From assembly GCF_021109255.1 (NCBI RefSeq), contig NZ_JAJODG010000004.1: 64,000 bases of DNA; one strand, written 5' to 3'. Source of the stretch: Merdimmobilis hominis. GTDB taxonomy: Bacteria; Bacillota; Clostridia; Oscillospirales; Ruminococcaceae. Position 1 is the stretch's first letter; every line of letters begins with the position of its first letter. Position numbers and translations under genes: made by a program. Below the pieces are notes generated by a model. The model did no database searches. It saw only the letters and a program-made list of their open reading frames with translations, and had not been told where the DNA came from. Shown in pieces: positions 8,285-16,891 of this stretch.

Positions 8285-9112
8285 TCAGCTGGCCATCCAA
8301 AATCCCAGCAGTGCTAGCACCAAAAAATGAACGGGATACAAAGCGTACACCCCATACTGGGCCGTTTTTGTGGCATGACCCTTCTCCCCGTTGTAGAACA
8401 GGGCGACCGCCACCCCCAGGCAAGGGCCCACTGCATATAAAAAGGTCTCCGCCAACGGGGGACCGGTGATGGGCCCCTGGAACAACCAGATCCAATATCC
8501 CAGTTGGGCCACAGGGAAGAAGAGCATCCAAATCACTGCCCGTTTTTGCAGTGGAAGCTCCATGGTCAGATAGAAGGCGGGAACCAGCATGGCATACATC
8601 CCTCCGCCCTCGGTGCGGAAGAACTCCGCCGCCGCGATGGGCAGAAAAGCGGCAAGAAGGGCCAGAGAGGGGTTCTGTTCCTTCTCCCGCTCATACAGGG
8701 CAATGGAGAGGAGACCCAACCCCAAAGTGAACATGAAATTCAAGGGGATGTACAGCTCTTCCCCCAGCCGTGCTTCCCAGGCTTTCAGATAGAGGAAATA
8801 GGGGATTTGCGCCAGCGCCCCAAACAAAAAGATTCGCTGGGCATAACGCTTTATGCTGCGGGTGTGGCGGTACCCGTTGGCGATGCAGAAAAGGAAGATG
8901 GGAGCGGCGATCCGCCCTAAATATGGCAGTGCTAAAATGAGGAAACCAGCAAACCAGGAGAGGGCATCCCCCACCGGGCCGGGAAAGCTTTCGGCCGCCC
9001 AGCGGCCAAACGCCTCCAGCGGCTGGTCAAACAGTTCCAGGTGGAAGAGGTGGTACACATGGTCGAACAGCATGGATAGGACAGCGACGGTTTTTAAGGC
9101 GAAAAAGCTCAT
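8285..9112 (-). CDS. TraX family membrane protein
   Basis: A 275-residue hydrophobic protein with about eight membrane segments, opening with LKTVAVLSMLFDHV, the hallmark of TraX-like proteins. F-plasmid TraX N-acetylates pilin; chromosomal Firmicute homologues are uncharacterised and are usually assumed to be membrane acyltransferases. The ATG is supported by AAGGAGG six bases upstream. The gene lies alone on the minus strand, upstream of the WYL regulator and separated from it by 60 bases. Nothing links it to the mobile element at the left. Confidence 0.85.
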   Translation of the reverse strand: MSFFALKTVAVLSMLFDHVYHLFHLELFDQPLEAFGRWAAESFPGPVGDALSWFAGFLILALPYLGRIAAPIFLFCIANGYRHTRSIKRYAQRIFLFGALAQIPYFLYLKAWEARLGEELYIPLNFMFTLGLGLLSIALYEREKEQNPSLALLAAFLPIAAAEFFRTEGGGMYAMLVPAFYLTMELPLQKRAVIWMLFFPVAQLGYWIWLFQGPITGPPLAETFLYAVGPCLGVAVALFYNGEKGHATKTAQYGVYALYPVHFLVLALLGFWMAS

Positions 9113-9197
9113 AGGGCACCTCCTTGCCGCACTGTTTTCATACTACCTGCTCCCGGCGGGGAAGTCAAGGCGGCGCGCCTAGGGGACGACGGAAAAC

Positions 9198-9221
9198 GGG
9201 GCCGTCCTACAAAACGGCCCC
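9198..9221 (-). terminator. Terminator after the flavoprotein gene
   Basis: An 8-bp GC stem (9198-9205 with 9214-9221) is followed on the minus strand by GTTTTCC; moderate strength. Confidence 0.6.
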
Positions 9222-9234
9222 CGCGATGGCATCT

Positions 9235-9828
9235 TTATATTGTTTCGTCCCGGTACAGGGATTTTCCAAAGGCATAGGCTTTCTCTAGATGGCTGGTATG
9301 GCCGATCTGTGGCTGCCCATTGGTGCTGCCACACCCTCCGGCTAAAACCATCCCCTTGTCGTGAAACCCGATGTAGTTGACCAGGGCAAAGCGGTAGTAG
9401 GACACCGTCTGCTCAAAGGTCCAAAAATAATTGTCCGCTGCAGTCATCAGCAGGGCGCAGTCTTTGGCCGGGTACTTCTCGTAACGGCCGAGGGGTGGGT
9501 TGGGATCCTTCTGGGCGATGGCGTAGAACCGCTCAATCAGTGCCTTCAACCGGGAGGATATGGTCCAAAAATACAGCGGCGAGGCAAATGCGATCAGATC
9601 GGCGGCCAGGATTTTATCGGCAACCCCCTGGAACCCATCCTTCTGGACGCAGGGCTTTCCATAGCGGCAGGCGTTGCAGCCCAGGCAGCCTTTGACCTCA
9701 GTTTGGAGCAGGGAGACCTTCTCCACCTGGTGCCCAGCCTCCTGTGCTCCGCGGATAAACGCGTCCACCAATTGGGCAGTGTTCCCCCGGGGCCGTCCAC
9801 CGCCCACAATAACCAGTATCTTCTTCAT
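9235..9828 (-). CDS. Flavodoxin-fold NAD(P)H/FMN reductase (iron-sulfur flavoprotein type)
   Basis: A 197-residue flavodoxin-fold protein. The FMN loop GGGRPRGNTAQL is at residues 9-20. The cysteine cluster GCLGCNACRYGKPC is at about 46-60, as in iron-sulfur flavoproteins. SPLYFWTISSRLKAL, typical of the NADPH-dependent FMN reductase family, follows. It is transcribed divergently from the HxlR regulator at 9946, a common regulator/reductase pairing in which the regulator senses reactive electrophiles or quinones. Cytoplasmic; substrate unknown. Confidence 0.88.
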   Translation of the reverse strand: MKKILVIVGGGRPRGNTAQLVDAFIRGAQEAGHQVEKVSLLQTEVKGCLGCNACRYGKPCVQKDGFQGVADKILAADLIAFASPLYFWTISSRLKALIERFYAIAQKDPNPPLGRYEKYPAKDCALLMTAADNYFWTFEQTVSYYRFALVNYIGFHDKGMVLAGGCGSTNGQPQIGHTSHLEKAYAFGKSLYRDETI

Positions 9829-9945
9829 ATCCCTCTTCCTTTCTCGTTGTGAATTTCAGTGCTTTCTGTTATTCTATATTTGCAATGGATAAGAAGCAAG
9901 TACGCACTTTTTTGACAAATACTATCGAAAAGGAAAGTGTCCTAT

Positions 9946-10293
9946 ATGAGTATGGAACCCTATGAAAAACGAATCCAGTCTTTGACCGACACCCCTTTTG
10001 GCTATACCCTGTCGATGATCGGTGGGAAATGGCGGCTGGTCATTCTCTACTGGCTGGTGGAATACGAAGCAATCCGTTTCAATGAATTGCAGCGGAAAAT
10101 TGGCACCATCACCTACAAAACCCTGAGCGCGCAACTCAAAGAGATGGAAGCGGACGGCCTCGTTCTGCGCAAAGAGTACCCCCAAATCCCGCCGAAAGTG
10201 GAATACAGCCTTTCAGACAAGGGCCGTTCCCTTCTCCCCATTATGGAGGCCATGTGCCAGTGGGGGCTCGACCACAGCGGAAGATCCTATTAG
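9946..10293 (+). CDS. HxlR family transcriptional regulator
   Basis: A 115-residue winged-helix protein containing CxxT-like DTPFGYTLSMIGGKWRLVILYWL, FNELQRKIGTITYKTLS and LVLRKEYPQIPPKVEYSLSDKG, the HxlR/DUF24 pattern. ATG at 9946 is preferred to GTG at 9937, because AAAAGGAAA (9928-9936) is then nine bases away. The redox cysteine found near the N-terminus of HypR/YodB-type members is absent, so thiol sensing through it is unlikely. Divergent from the flavoprotein at 9235; the 117-base gap holds a TTGACA at 9912 and likely both promoters. Confidence 0.9.
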   Translation: MSMEPYEKRIQSLTDTPFGYTLSMIGGKWRLVILYWLVEYEAIRFNELQRKIGTITYKTLSAQLKEMEADGLVLRKEYPQIPPKVEYSLSDKGRSLLPIMEAMCQWGLDHSGRSY

Positions 10294-10443
10294 CACACAA
10301 AACCACTGGGGTGCCCGGTTTCTTCTGCGGCCTTATTTTTCCCTGTCGCCCGGTTCCCCTAAGGGAACTGCGAATCCCCGCGAATTTTAAGGTTCCCTTT
10401 GAAAAAAGTTACAGTTTATCCATATTCCGGCTGGGGAGTTGGC

Positions 10444-10549
10444 TATAATAAAAGAAAGGAGAAGGCTTTCGCCCCTTAGGGGTCTTTCCCCGGGACACGC
10501 TATTCTCCGATCCGATACCTCGCACACACCCAACAAAGGAGCAAATTGA
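10444..10549 (+). promoter_or_regulatory. Promoter and folded leader of the GT8 gene
   Basis: A TATAAT at 10444-10449 precedes a leader in which GGAGAA (10458-10463) can pair with TTCTCC (10503-10508), enclosing a CCCC-TTA-GGGG hairpin (10472-10482). No known riboswitch was recognised. Positions 10294-10443 show no gene. Confidence 0.45.
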
Positions 10550-11362
10550 ATGAACATCGTTGTTTCCATCAATGCAAACTACCTCCGGCCTCTGTGTGTC
10601 ATGCTGCGGTCCCTCCTGGATTCCAACCCAGGGGAGAAGGTCTGCCTGTACATTCTCCACTCCTCCCTCACCGGGGAGAATCTCCAGTACATCCGCACCC
10701 TGGTGCCGGATGAACGCTGCCAAGTGACCGGCGTGGCCATCCCGGAGGATTTTTTAGCGGATGCCCCAGTGCTGTTCCATTTCCCTAAGGAGATGTACTA
10801 CCGCATCTTCTCTGCCCGACTGTTGCCCCAATCCCTGGACAGGGCCCTCTATCTGGACCCGGATATGATTGTCAACCTCCCTTTGGCGCCCCTGTACAAC
10901 ATGGAGATGGGGGATCACTACTTTGCAGCAGCCAGTTCCATCAACCCGCTGACCCAAGTGGAGTTTAAACACCGGCTGGACATGCCGGATGACAGCGAAT
11001 ACTTCAACTCTGGGGTGCTGTTGATGAACCTCAAAGAGCTGCGGGCTACCCAGGATCTGGAAGCCCCCCTGCGGTACATCGAGGAAAACCGGGAAAAGCT
11101 GATCCTGCCCGACCAAGATGTGCTCAACGCCCTGTACCACGACCGCACCATCCTTCTGGACCCCATGGTCTACAATTTTGATGCGCGGTATTATGGTGCC
11201 ACCCGGGTGGGTTCCCTGGGTAAAATCAACCTGGGTTGGATGCGCAAAAATACCGCTATCATCCACTATTGCGGGGCCAATAAACCCTGGAATCCCTTGT
11301 ATCTGGGGGAAGTGGGGATTTTTTATAAGGAAGTGGCCCAGAAAATGGGCTTGGAGGAATAG
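10550..11362 (+). CDS. Glycosyltransferase family 8
   Basis: A 270-residue GT8 enzyme (LgtC-like). It begins MNIVVSINANYLRPLCVML, carries the metal-binding DxD as ALYLDPDMIV near residue 103, and has FNSGVLLMNL about residue 150 and HYCGANKPWNP near the C-terminus. All four elements are family signatures. It would transfer a sugar (often galactose or glucose) from a UDP donor to a surface glycan. It is monocistronic, with AAAGGAG upstream and a strong terminator after the stop. Confidence 0.92.
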   Translation: MNIVVSINANYLRPLCVMLRSLLDSNPGEKVCLYILHSSLTGENLQYIRTLVPDERCQVTGVAIPEDFLADAPVLFHFPKEMYYRIFSARLLPQSLDRALYLDPDMIVNLPLAPLYNMEMGDHYFAAASSINPLTQVEFKHRLDMPDDSEYFNSGVLLMNLKELRATQDLEAPLRYIEENREKLILPDQDVLNALYHDRTILLDPMVYNFDARYYGATRVGSLGKINLGWMRKNTAIIHYCGANKPWNPLYLGEVGIFYKEVAQKMGLEE

Positions 11363-11371
11363 GGCCATCCC

Positions 11372-11402
11372 ACAAAGCCGCCGCGGCCGCCGGCGGCTTT
11401 GT
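11372..11402 (+). terminator. Terminator of the GT8 gene
   Basis: An 11-bp stem (11372-11382 with 11392-11402) is followed by CCATTTTTT. Confidence 0.85.
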
Positions 11403-11472
11403 CCATTTTTTAAAAATTGGGGGCAAACTGTATCCCAAAGGGGAAGTTTCTGTGAATTTTTACCCCTCCACA

Positions 11473-11513
11473 TTGACATTGAGGCAAAATATTATAGAAT
11501 ATAACTATTCTAT
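11473..11513 (+). promoter_or_regulatory. marR-ftsH promoter with 8-bp perfect inverted repeat
   Basis: TTGACA at 11473-11478 with TAGAAT at 11495-11500 (16-bp spacer) overlaps a perfect inverted repeat, ATAGAATA (11494-11501) and TATTCTAT (11506-11513), four bases apart. Position over the -10 region fits autorepression by the MarR protein encoded 18 bases downstream. Confidence 0.75.
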
Positions 11514-11530
11514 TTTATAAGGAGTTTGCC

Positions 11531-12001
11531 ATGGATGTTTTGCAGTTTAAAACAGCAATCTGGAACCTGCAGCGATCCATCGCCGAAAATGCCAACGCGC
11601 TGTTTTCCTCGGTGGCGGCGCAGAACGGTCTGACCCCCCAGCAAGCGGCCCTTCTTCTGGAGCTTGCACAAAAAGGCCCCTGCCGCATGGGGGACTTAGC
11701 CCGCACCTTGTGCCTGACCAAGACCAACGCCACCCCACTATGTAAGCATTTAGAAGAGGCTGGATACCTCACCCGCCGCCGGGGCGAAACCGACGAGCGG
11801 GTGGTCTGGGTCACCTTATCCCCCCAGGGGAAGAAGGCAGCCACCCAGCTGGAAACCGCCTTTGAACAGCAGATTCAGCCACTTTTCCAGCCGGAGGACA
11901 CCCAGGAACTGGAGTTGGTCGTAGACGGCATGCGGCGGCTGGATAGCCTGCTCAAGCGGATGCGCTCCGTCCTGGAGCACATCACCCAAGAAGGAGAATG
12001 A
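11531..12001 (+). CDS. MarR family transcriptional regulator
   Basis: A 156-residue winged-helix regulator: QQAALLLELAQKGPCRMGDLARTLCLTK forms the DNA-binding helix region and LTRRRGETDERVVWVTLSPQGK the wing, with helices on both sides for dimerisation. AAGGAG lies 8 bases before the ATG. It is the first gene of a three-gene operon (stop and next start are four bases apart), with its presumed operator over the promoter. It most likely represses marR-ftsH-zinc ribbon and releases on a ligand or stress signal. Confidence 0.92.
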   Translation: MDVLQFKTAIWNLQRSIAENANALFSSVAAQNGLTPQQAALLLELAQKGPCRMGDLARTLCLTKTNATPLCKHLEEAGYLTRRRGETDERVVWVTLSPQGKKAATQLETAFEQQIQPLFQPEDTQELELVVDGMRRLDSLLKRMRSVLEHITQEGE

Positions 12002-12005
12002 TCCG

Positions 12006-13820
12006 ATGAAAGAACAAAAATCCCCCAAGAAACCCCTGTTGTTTTATTACGCCATCGTCATGCTGGCGGTCATCCTGTTCAATTCCATGGTGATGCCCTA
12101 CTTTGTCCGCCGCCAGGTCACCGATGTGGATTACAGCACCTTCCTCTCCCAGGTGGAGGAGGGCAAGGTGGAGTCGGTGACCATCGAGGACGGGGAAATC
12201 CTCTTCAAAGGAAAAGATGAAAACGGCGAAGCCCGCTGGTACATCACCGGCGAGATGAACGACCCCAACCTAGTGGAGCGTTTGAAGGATAAAGTCCCCT
12301 CCTTCAACGCACCGGCACCCCAAAAAAGCTCCCCCATCATCACCTTACTTCTCTCCTACCTGCTGCCCATCCTCCTATTTATGGGCTTGGGGCAGCTTTT
12401 GATGAAGAGCATGGAAAAGCGGATGGGCGGCAATGCCATGACCTTCGGCAAAAGCAACGCAAAAATCTACGTCTCCGCCCAGACTGGCAAGACCTTTGCC
12501 GACGTGGCCGGCCAGGATGAGGCCAAAGAATCCCTACAGGAGATTGTGGACTTCCTCCACGACCCTGCCAAATACACCGCCATCGGCGCCACCATGCCGA
12601 AAGGGGCCCTGTTGGTAGGCCCTCCCGGCACCGGCAAGACCCTGTTGGCCCAAGCGGTGGCTGGGGAAGCCCAGGTTCCCTTCTTTTCCATCTCCGGCTC
12701 GGAATTTGTGGAGATGTTTGTGGGTATGGGCGCAGCCAAAGTCCGGGACTTGTTTAAACAGGCCCAGGAAAAAGCCCCCTGCATCGTGTTCATCGACGAG
12801 ATCGACACCATCGGCAAAAAGCGGGACAACGGCGGCATCGGCGGCAACGACGAGCGGGAGCAGACCCTCAACCAGCTGCTGACCGAGATGGACGGCTTCG
12901 ACGGCAAAAAGGGAGTTGTCATCCTGGCGGCCACCAACCGGCCGGACACCTTGGACAAAGCCCTCCTCCGGCCGGGGCGCTTTGACCGCCGCATCCCGGT
13001 GGAGCTGCCTGACCTGGCCGGCCGGGAGGCCATCCTCAAGGTCCACTCCAAAAAAATCCTCACCGAACCGGACATCGACTACCGGGCCATCGCCTTGGCA
13101 ACCAGCGGCGCATCCGGCGCAGAACTGGCCAATATCATCAACGAAGGCGCCCTCCGGGCGGTGCGCAGCGGCCGGACGTTGGTCAGCCAAAGCGATTTGG
13201 AGGAATCGGTGGAGGTGGTCATCGCCGGATACCAGCGCAAAAACGCGGTCATCTCCCCCAAGGAGCGGGAGATTGTCGCTTACCACGAAATCGGCCACGC
13301 CCTGGTGGCGGCCAAACAGTCGGATAGCGCCCCTGTCCACAAAATCACCATCATCCCCCGCACCTCCGGCGCGCTGGGCTACACCATGCAGGTGGACGAA
13401 GGGGAAAAATTCCTCATGTCCCGGGAGGAAGCCTACTCCAAACTGGCCACCCTCACCGGCGGCCGCGCGGCTGAGGAGTTGATCTTCGGCACCATGACCT
13501 CCGGCGCCTCCAACGACATTGAACAGGCCACCCGCCTTGCCCGGTCGATGGTAACCCGCCTGGGTATGACCGACGCCTTTGACATGATGGCCCTAGAGAC
13601 CTTGAACAACCAGTATCTGGGCGGAGACGCCTCTTTGACCTGCTCCCCCCAGACCGCCGCCAAGATTGACGACCAGGTGCTGGCCCTGATCAAAAACGCC
13701 CACGCCCGGGCAGTGGAGATCCTCAAGGAGAACCAGGAGAAACTCCATGAGCTGGCCAGCTACCTGCTGGAGAAGGAGACCATCACCGGCGAGGAATTCA
13801 TGGAGATCCTAAACCGTTAA
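12006..13820 (+). CDS. ftsH: ATP-dependent zinc metalloprotease FtsH
   Basis: Membrane AAA+ protease. Two membrane segments (about residues 10-30 and 113-133) flank an extracytoplasmic domain. Walker A GPPGTGKT is at 205-212, Walker B CIVFIDEID follows, and the second-region-of-homology RPGRFDRR is present. Zinc site H427-E-I-G-H431. At 604 residues it is slightly short, lacking the long C-terminal tail. It degrades misfolded membrane proteins and selected regulators. Unlike the housekeeping ftsH that usually lies near tilS/hpt, this copy is behind a MarR regulator with which it nearly overlaps. It may be an inducible paralogue; a second copy elsewhere cannot be seen. Confidence 0.96.
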   Translation: MKEQKSPKKPLLFYYAIVMLAVILFNSMVMPYFVRRQVTDVDYSTFLSQVEEGKVESVTIEDGEILFKGKDENGEARWYITGEMNDPNLVERLKDKVPSFNAPAPQKSSPIITLLLSYLLPILLFMGLGQLLMKSMEKRMGGNAMTFGKSNAKIYVSAQTGKTFADVAGQDEAKESLQEIVDFLHDPAKYTAIGATMPKGALLVGPPGTGKTLLAQAVAGEAQVPFFSISGSEFVEMFVGMGAAKVRDLFKQAQEKAPCIVFIDEIDTIGKKRDNGGIGGNDEREQTLNQLLTEMDGFDGKKGVVILAATNRPDTLDKALLRPGRFDRRIPVELPDLAGREAILKVHSKKILTEPDIDYRAIALATSGASGAELANIINEGALRAVRSGRTLVSQSDLEESVEVVIAGYQRKNAVISPKEREIVAYHEIGHALVAAKQSDSAPVHKITIIPRTSGALGYTMQVDEGEKFLMSREEAYSKLATLTGGRAAEELIFGTMTSGASNDIEQATRLARSMVTRLGMTDAFDMMALETLNNQYLGGDASLTCSPQTAAKIDDQVLALIKNAHARAVEILKENQEKLHELASYLLEKETITGEEFMEILNR

Positions 13821-13842
13821 ACCATTTGGAGGAGACGATTGC

Positions 13843-14247
13843 ATGAACCGATTTTTCCCCGGGGGCTGGAACGGGCGCTACGGGCTGGACCAGTTGTCCA
13901 TCGCTATGGCGGCCCTCTCCTGTTTTCTCTCCCTGTTCCTCCCCCGGTACCACCGCAATGGATTTTTCACCTTGGTCAGCCTTTTCTGTGCTGCCCTGCT
14001 CCTCCTGGCGCTGTGGCGGACCCTCTCCCGGGACACCTCCCGCCGCTGGGCGGAAAATGAGAAGTTCCTGCGCTATTGGAACCCCATTCAACAGAAGATC
14101 GCCTGTGGGTGGAACCGCCTGCGGGACCGGGACCACCGGTATTTCCGGTGCCCGGGATGCGGCCAAACCCTGCGGGTTCCCAAAGGCCGGGGCACGGTGC
14201 GGATCACCTGTCCCCGCTGCCGCCAAGAGATCATCCGGAAAACCTAA
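13843..14247 (+). CDS. Membrane protein with C-terminal zinc ribbon
   Basis: A 134-residue protein with two membrane segments (about 18-35 and 44-60), a charged linker, and a C-terminal zinc ribbon CPGCGQTLRVPKG...CPRCRQE. It starts 22 bases after ftsH with a GGAGGAG site, so it is the last gene of the marR-ftsH operon. The layout (membrane anchor plus RNA-polymerase-like ribbon) is common in clostridial proteins of unknown function. An adaptor or substrate-delivery role for FtsH is possible but rests only on gene order. Confidence 0.7.
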   Translation: MNRFFPGGWNGRYGLDQLSIAMAALSCFLSLFLPRYHRNGFFTLVSLFCAALLLLALWRTLSRDTSRRWAENEKFLRYWNPIQQKIACGWNRLRDRDHRYFRCPGCGQTLRVPKGRGTVRITCPRCRQEIIRKT

Positions 14248-14253
14248 TCCGTC

Positions 14254-14290
14254 CTGGGAGGGGCTGTACAGCCCCTCCCAGTTGTTTTTT
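14254..14290 (+). terminator. Terminator of the marR-ftsH operon
   Basis: A 28-bp perfect palindrome (14254-14281) is followed by TTTTTT at 14285-14290. Confidence 0.9.
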
Positions 14291-14307
14291 CTCCGATAAC
14301 AGGACAC

Positions 14308-14336
14308 TTTACAACACCGCCAATCCGAGGTATACT
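14308..14336 (+). promoter_or_regulatory. Sigma-70-type promoter
   Basis: TTTACA (14308-14313), 17-bp spacer, TATACT (14331-14336); drives the EFR1-like gene at 14405. Confidence 0.7.
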
Positions 14337-14404
14337 CATTTTATATAAGCATCTAAACCGAGCATCGCCCACCGGGCTGCCGGCACAGGAAAGAGGGGTT
14401 CCCT

Positions 14405-15187
14405 ATGACAGTACAATCCATTCGAATCATCACCTTCAGCCCCACCCACAGCAGTTTAAACGCCGCAAAAGCCGTGGCTTCCGCCTTTGACTGCCCTGTG
14501 GAAGTGGAGGACATCACCACCTCCTGGCGGGAGCCTCACAGCTCCCCCTTCTCCCCCGGCGAGCTGCTGATCGCCTCGGTGCCGGTGTACGGGGGCCGGA
14601 TCCCAGCCTTTGTGGAGCCGTATCTCCGTTCCCTCCAGGGGAATGGTGCAGCCGCCTGCCCTGTGGTGGTTTACGGAAACCGCGCCTATGAGGACGCCCT
14701 CTTGGAGCTGGGGGACATCCTGGCGGGAGACGGGTTCCTGCCGGTGGCCGGGGCAGTGTTTGTGGCGGAGCACTCCATGACTGCCAAGGTCGCCACAGGC
14801 CGCCCCAGCAAAGAAGAACTGGCCGAGGGAAAAGCCTTCGGGGAACAACTCAAAGCGAAGCTGGCGAAAGACGACCTTTCCCGGCCGGAGATCCCCGGCA
14901 ACCGCCCCTATAAGGAGCGCAAGCCCAGCGGCGGAGATCCTATGTATCCCGCCACCAAAGAGAACTGCATCGGCTGCGGGATCTGTGCCAAGGGCTGCCC
15001 GATGCAGATCATCTCCCGCGAGGATTTTTGTACCATCATAGCCCCGGAGAACTGCATCCGCTGCTGCGCCTGCGTGAAGAATTGCCCAGCGGGCGCTAAG
15101 CACTTCGATTCTCCCGCTTTTGCCGCCCTGCAGCAGATGATGGAGGAGAACTTTGTAGGGGAGCACCAGCCGGAATTCTACCTGTAA
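14405..15187 (+). CDS. EFR1-type flavodoxin/ferredoxin fusion
   Basis: A 260-residue protein with an N-terminal flavodoxin domain (ITFSPTHSS in place of the usual TGT loop, then VPVYGGRIPAFVEPYL). A 2[4Fe-4S] ferredoxin follows (CIGCGICAKGCP near 197 and CIRCCACVKNCP near 222). This arrangement defines the EFR1 family of anaerobe electron carriers. It can pass electrons between flavin and iron-sulfur partners in the cytoplasm. It is monocistronic with its own promoter and terminator; partner enzymes are not indicated by neighbours. Confidence 0.9.
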   Translation: MTVQSIRIITFSPTHSSLNAAKAVASAFDCPVEVEDITTSWREPHSSPFSPGELLIASVPVYGGRIPAFVEPYLRSLQGNGAAACPVVVYGNRAYEDALLELGDILAGDGFLPVAGAVFVAEHSMTAKVATGRPSKEELAEGKAFGEQLKAKLAKDDLSRPEIPGNRPYKERKPSGGDPMYPATKENCIGCGICAKGCPMQIISREDFCTIIAPENCIRCCACVKNCPAGAKHFDSPAFAALQQMMEENFVGEHQPEFYL

Positions 15188-15210
15188 ATCCTCAAGCAAA
15201 CCGCCTAAAA

Positions 15211-15240
15211 AAAGAGAGAGGACGACCGTCCTCTCTTTTT
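15211..15240. terminator. Bidirectional terminator
   Basis: A nine-base stem (AGAGAGGAC with GTCCTCTCT) is flanked by A and T runs between convergent genes. Confidence 0.8.
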
Positions 15241-15273
15241 CTATCCATCCCCTCTGTTCTGCAAAAGGGGAAC

Positions 15274-15930
15274 CTACAACATAAATAGCTTCCGCAACTG
15301 GGTGATGGTGTCGTTGCTGCACAGCACCATCACCTTGTCCCCGCCCAATAGTTGGGTGTTGCCGCGGGGGATGATCAACTCCCCGTCCCGGGTGATGGAG
15401 ATCATCACCGAGCTGGCAGGCATATTCAGTTCCCCCAGGGTCTTGCCGTGGAGGGGGCTCTCCTTGGGGATTTCCAGCTCACTGATGGAGGCTTTTCCCC
15501 GGTTGACCGAGACCAGCTGTTTGATGGCGGAGGCATCCACCTCCCGCTCCAGCAACCGGGCGATGCTGTCGGTGCTGGAGACCGGGATATCCACTCCCAG
15601 CCGCTTCATAATCGCTGCATTTTTAGGGTTGTTGACCCGGGCCACCGTCTTTTTAATGCCAAAGTATTGTTTAGCCAGCTGGCAGGCCACCAAATTGTCT
15701 TCGTCCCGGCCAGTGACCGCCACCAGCCCTTCTGCGTCGCGGGCGCCAGCGCCTTCCAGCACCTCAATTAAGGTGCCGTCCCCGCAGACCACAGGGTAAT
15801 CCAGCTCGTTGGCAATTTTGGCGCAGAGGTGTTTGTCTTTCTCCACAATATGGGGCTCATGCCCGTGCTCGGTCAGCGTCTGGGCCAGAAAATAGCCCAC
15901 TTTTCCACCGCCTACTACAATCACTTTCAC
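15274..15930 (-). CDS. trkA: TrkA-type potassium channel regulator (second of a pair)
   Basis: A 218-residue RCK protein. The N-terminal Rossmann domain (MKVIVVGGGKVGYFLAQTL) has the acidic ribose-binding residue in HIVEKDKH. A C-terminal RCK_C domain (about 135-218) has GELNMPASSVMISI. GTG at 15930 is chosen because GGGAGGAG lies six bases upstream and homologues begin MKVIVVG; a TTG at 15951 overlapping the upstream stop is the alternative. It gates a Trk/Ktr potassium channel in response to nucleotides. The TrkH partner is not in the window. Confidence 0.9.
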   Translation of the reverse strand: MKVIVVGGGKVGYFLAQTLTEHGHEPHIVEKDKHLCAKIANELDYPVVCGDGTLIEVLEGAGARDAEGLVAVTGRDEDNLVACQLAKQYFGIKKTVARVNNPKNAAIMKRLGVDIPVSSTDSIARLLEREVDASAIKQLVSVNRGKASISELEIPKESPLHGKTLGELNMPASSVMISITRDGELIIPRGNTQLLGGDKVMVLCSNDTITQLRKLFML

Positions 15931-15947
15931 CGGGGTCTCCTCCCTTC

Positions 15948-16565
15948 TCAATCCACAACTTTCGTAAAGACCAACCGGTCTTGGGCGGTCAAGTTCACCG
16001 TCTTTTCCCCTGCCAGATCCATGCTGCCATCGGGGTGCAGCACCCCGAACAACACACCTAAGGTATCCTTCACCTCATTGGAGCGCCGGCCCACCCACTC
16101 CCGGGGCATGGGCACGGTGGTGAAGGAAAGGGTGGAACTGTCAAAGGTCATCTGCTGAACTTCACCACTGTCGGTGAGGATGGCGTGGATGGCATCCACT
16201 GCCAAATTGGTGGGGCAGACGGTGTGCAGGCCGAAGCTGGTGAACACTTGGGTCCTCTGGGGGTCGTAAATGCGGGTCAGCACCCGAGGAACCTTGAAGA
16301 CCTCCTTGGCGATTTGAGAGACCATGATATTCTGGTTGTCGTCTGAGCTGACCGCTGCCACCGCGTCGCAAACCTCTATGCCTGCACGGCGCAGCACTTC
16401 CGTATCAATAGCCAGCCCCGTCACGGTGAGTCCGGAAAAATCGTTGTCCAACAGTTCAAAGTTCTGTTCGTCTTTGTCGATGACCGAGACATCGTGCCCC
16501 TCCCGGGAGAGGATGGAAGCCAGATGGGACCCCATGGTCCGGCAGCCAATCACCAGGATATTCAT
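15948..16565 (-). CDS. TrkA-type potassium channel regulator (first of a pair)
   Basis: A 205-residue RCK protein: NILVIGCRTMGSHLASIL replaces the canonical GxGxxG loop with GCRTMG, followed by VIDKDEQNFELL. Then comes a degenerate C-terminal domain with VPMPREWVGRRSNEV. It ends two bases inside a possible upstream start of the next gene, so the two form an operon. Paired TrkA proteins in clostridia probably assemble as a heteromeric ring on one channel. The altered glycine loop may mean weak nucleotide binding; that is inference. Confidence 0.87.
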   Translation of the reverse strand: MNILVIGCRTMGSHLASILSREGHDVSVIDKDEQNFELLDNDFSGLTVTGLAIDTEVLRRAGIEVCDAVAAVSSDDNQNIMVSQIAKEVFKVPRVLTRIYDPQRTQVFTSFGLHTVCPTNLAVDAIHAILTDSGEVQQMTFDSSTLSFTTVPMPREWVGRRSNEVKDTLGVLFGVLHPDGSMDLAGEKTVNLTAQDRLVFTKVVD

Positions 16566-16711
16566 GTTCTAAGTCCTCCTTGTAGGCAGATGGAAAAGCC
16601 TCCCCTCTCATTGGGGATGGGGCGGCAGGCGCCAGATTCTTTTCCACAATACAGGGTTATTATATCGAATTTCTTTTGATGTTAAAAGGGATAACGAGAA
16701 TTCTTTATACA

Positions 16712-16813
16712 AAAATAATAACCCGGCTGTGCCGGTTGCCGCCAGCTGCCGGCAACCTCCATGGGGATTGCCTCCACAAACCGCAAGGCGGAGGCTGCAA
16801 ACCTCCGCCTTGC
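16712..16813 (-). terminator. Hairpin cluster and terminator downstream of the PK C-domain gene
   Basis: On the minus strand there is a 12-bp stem (16783-16794 with 16802-16813), then an 8-bp stem (16734-16741 with 16750-16757), then CCGGC/GCCGG (16723-16735) running into TTATTATTTTT. The last is a good terminator. It insulates the PK C-domain gene from the trkA pair. No gene is seen in 16566-16891. Confidence 0.65.
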
Positions 16814-16891
16814 CTATCAAACCTAAAAATGGCCTTCCATGTTATTTTTCTGGAGTTTCCCTTGAAGAGTCAAACGGGCTTGGAGGGGACC

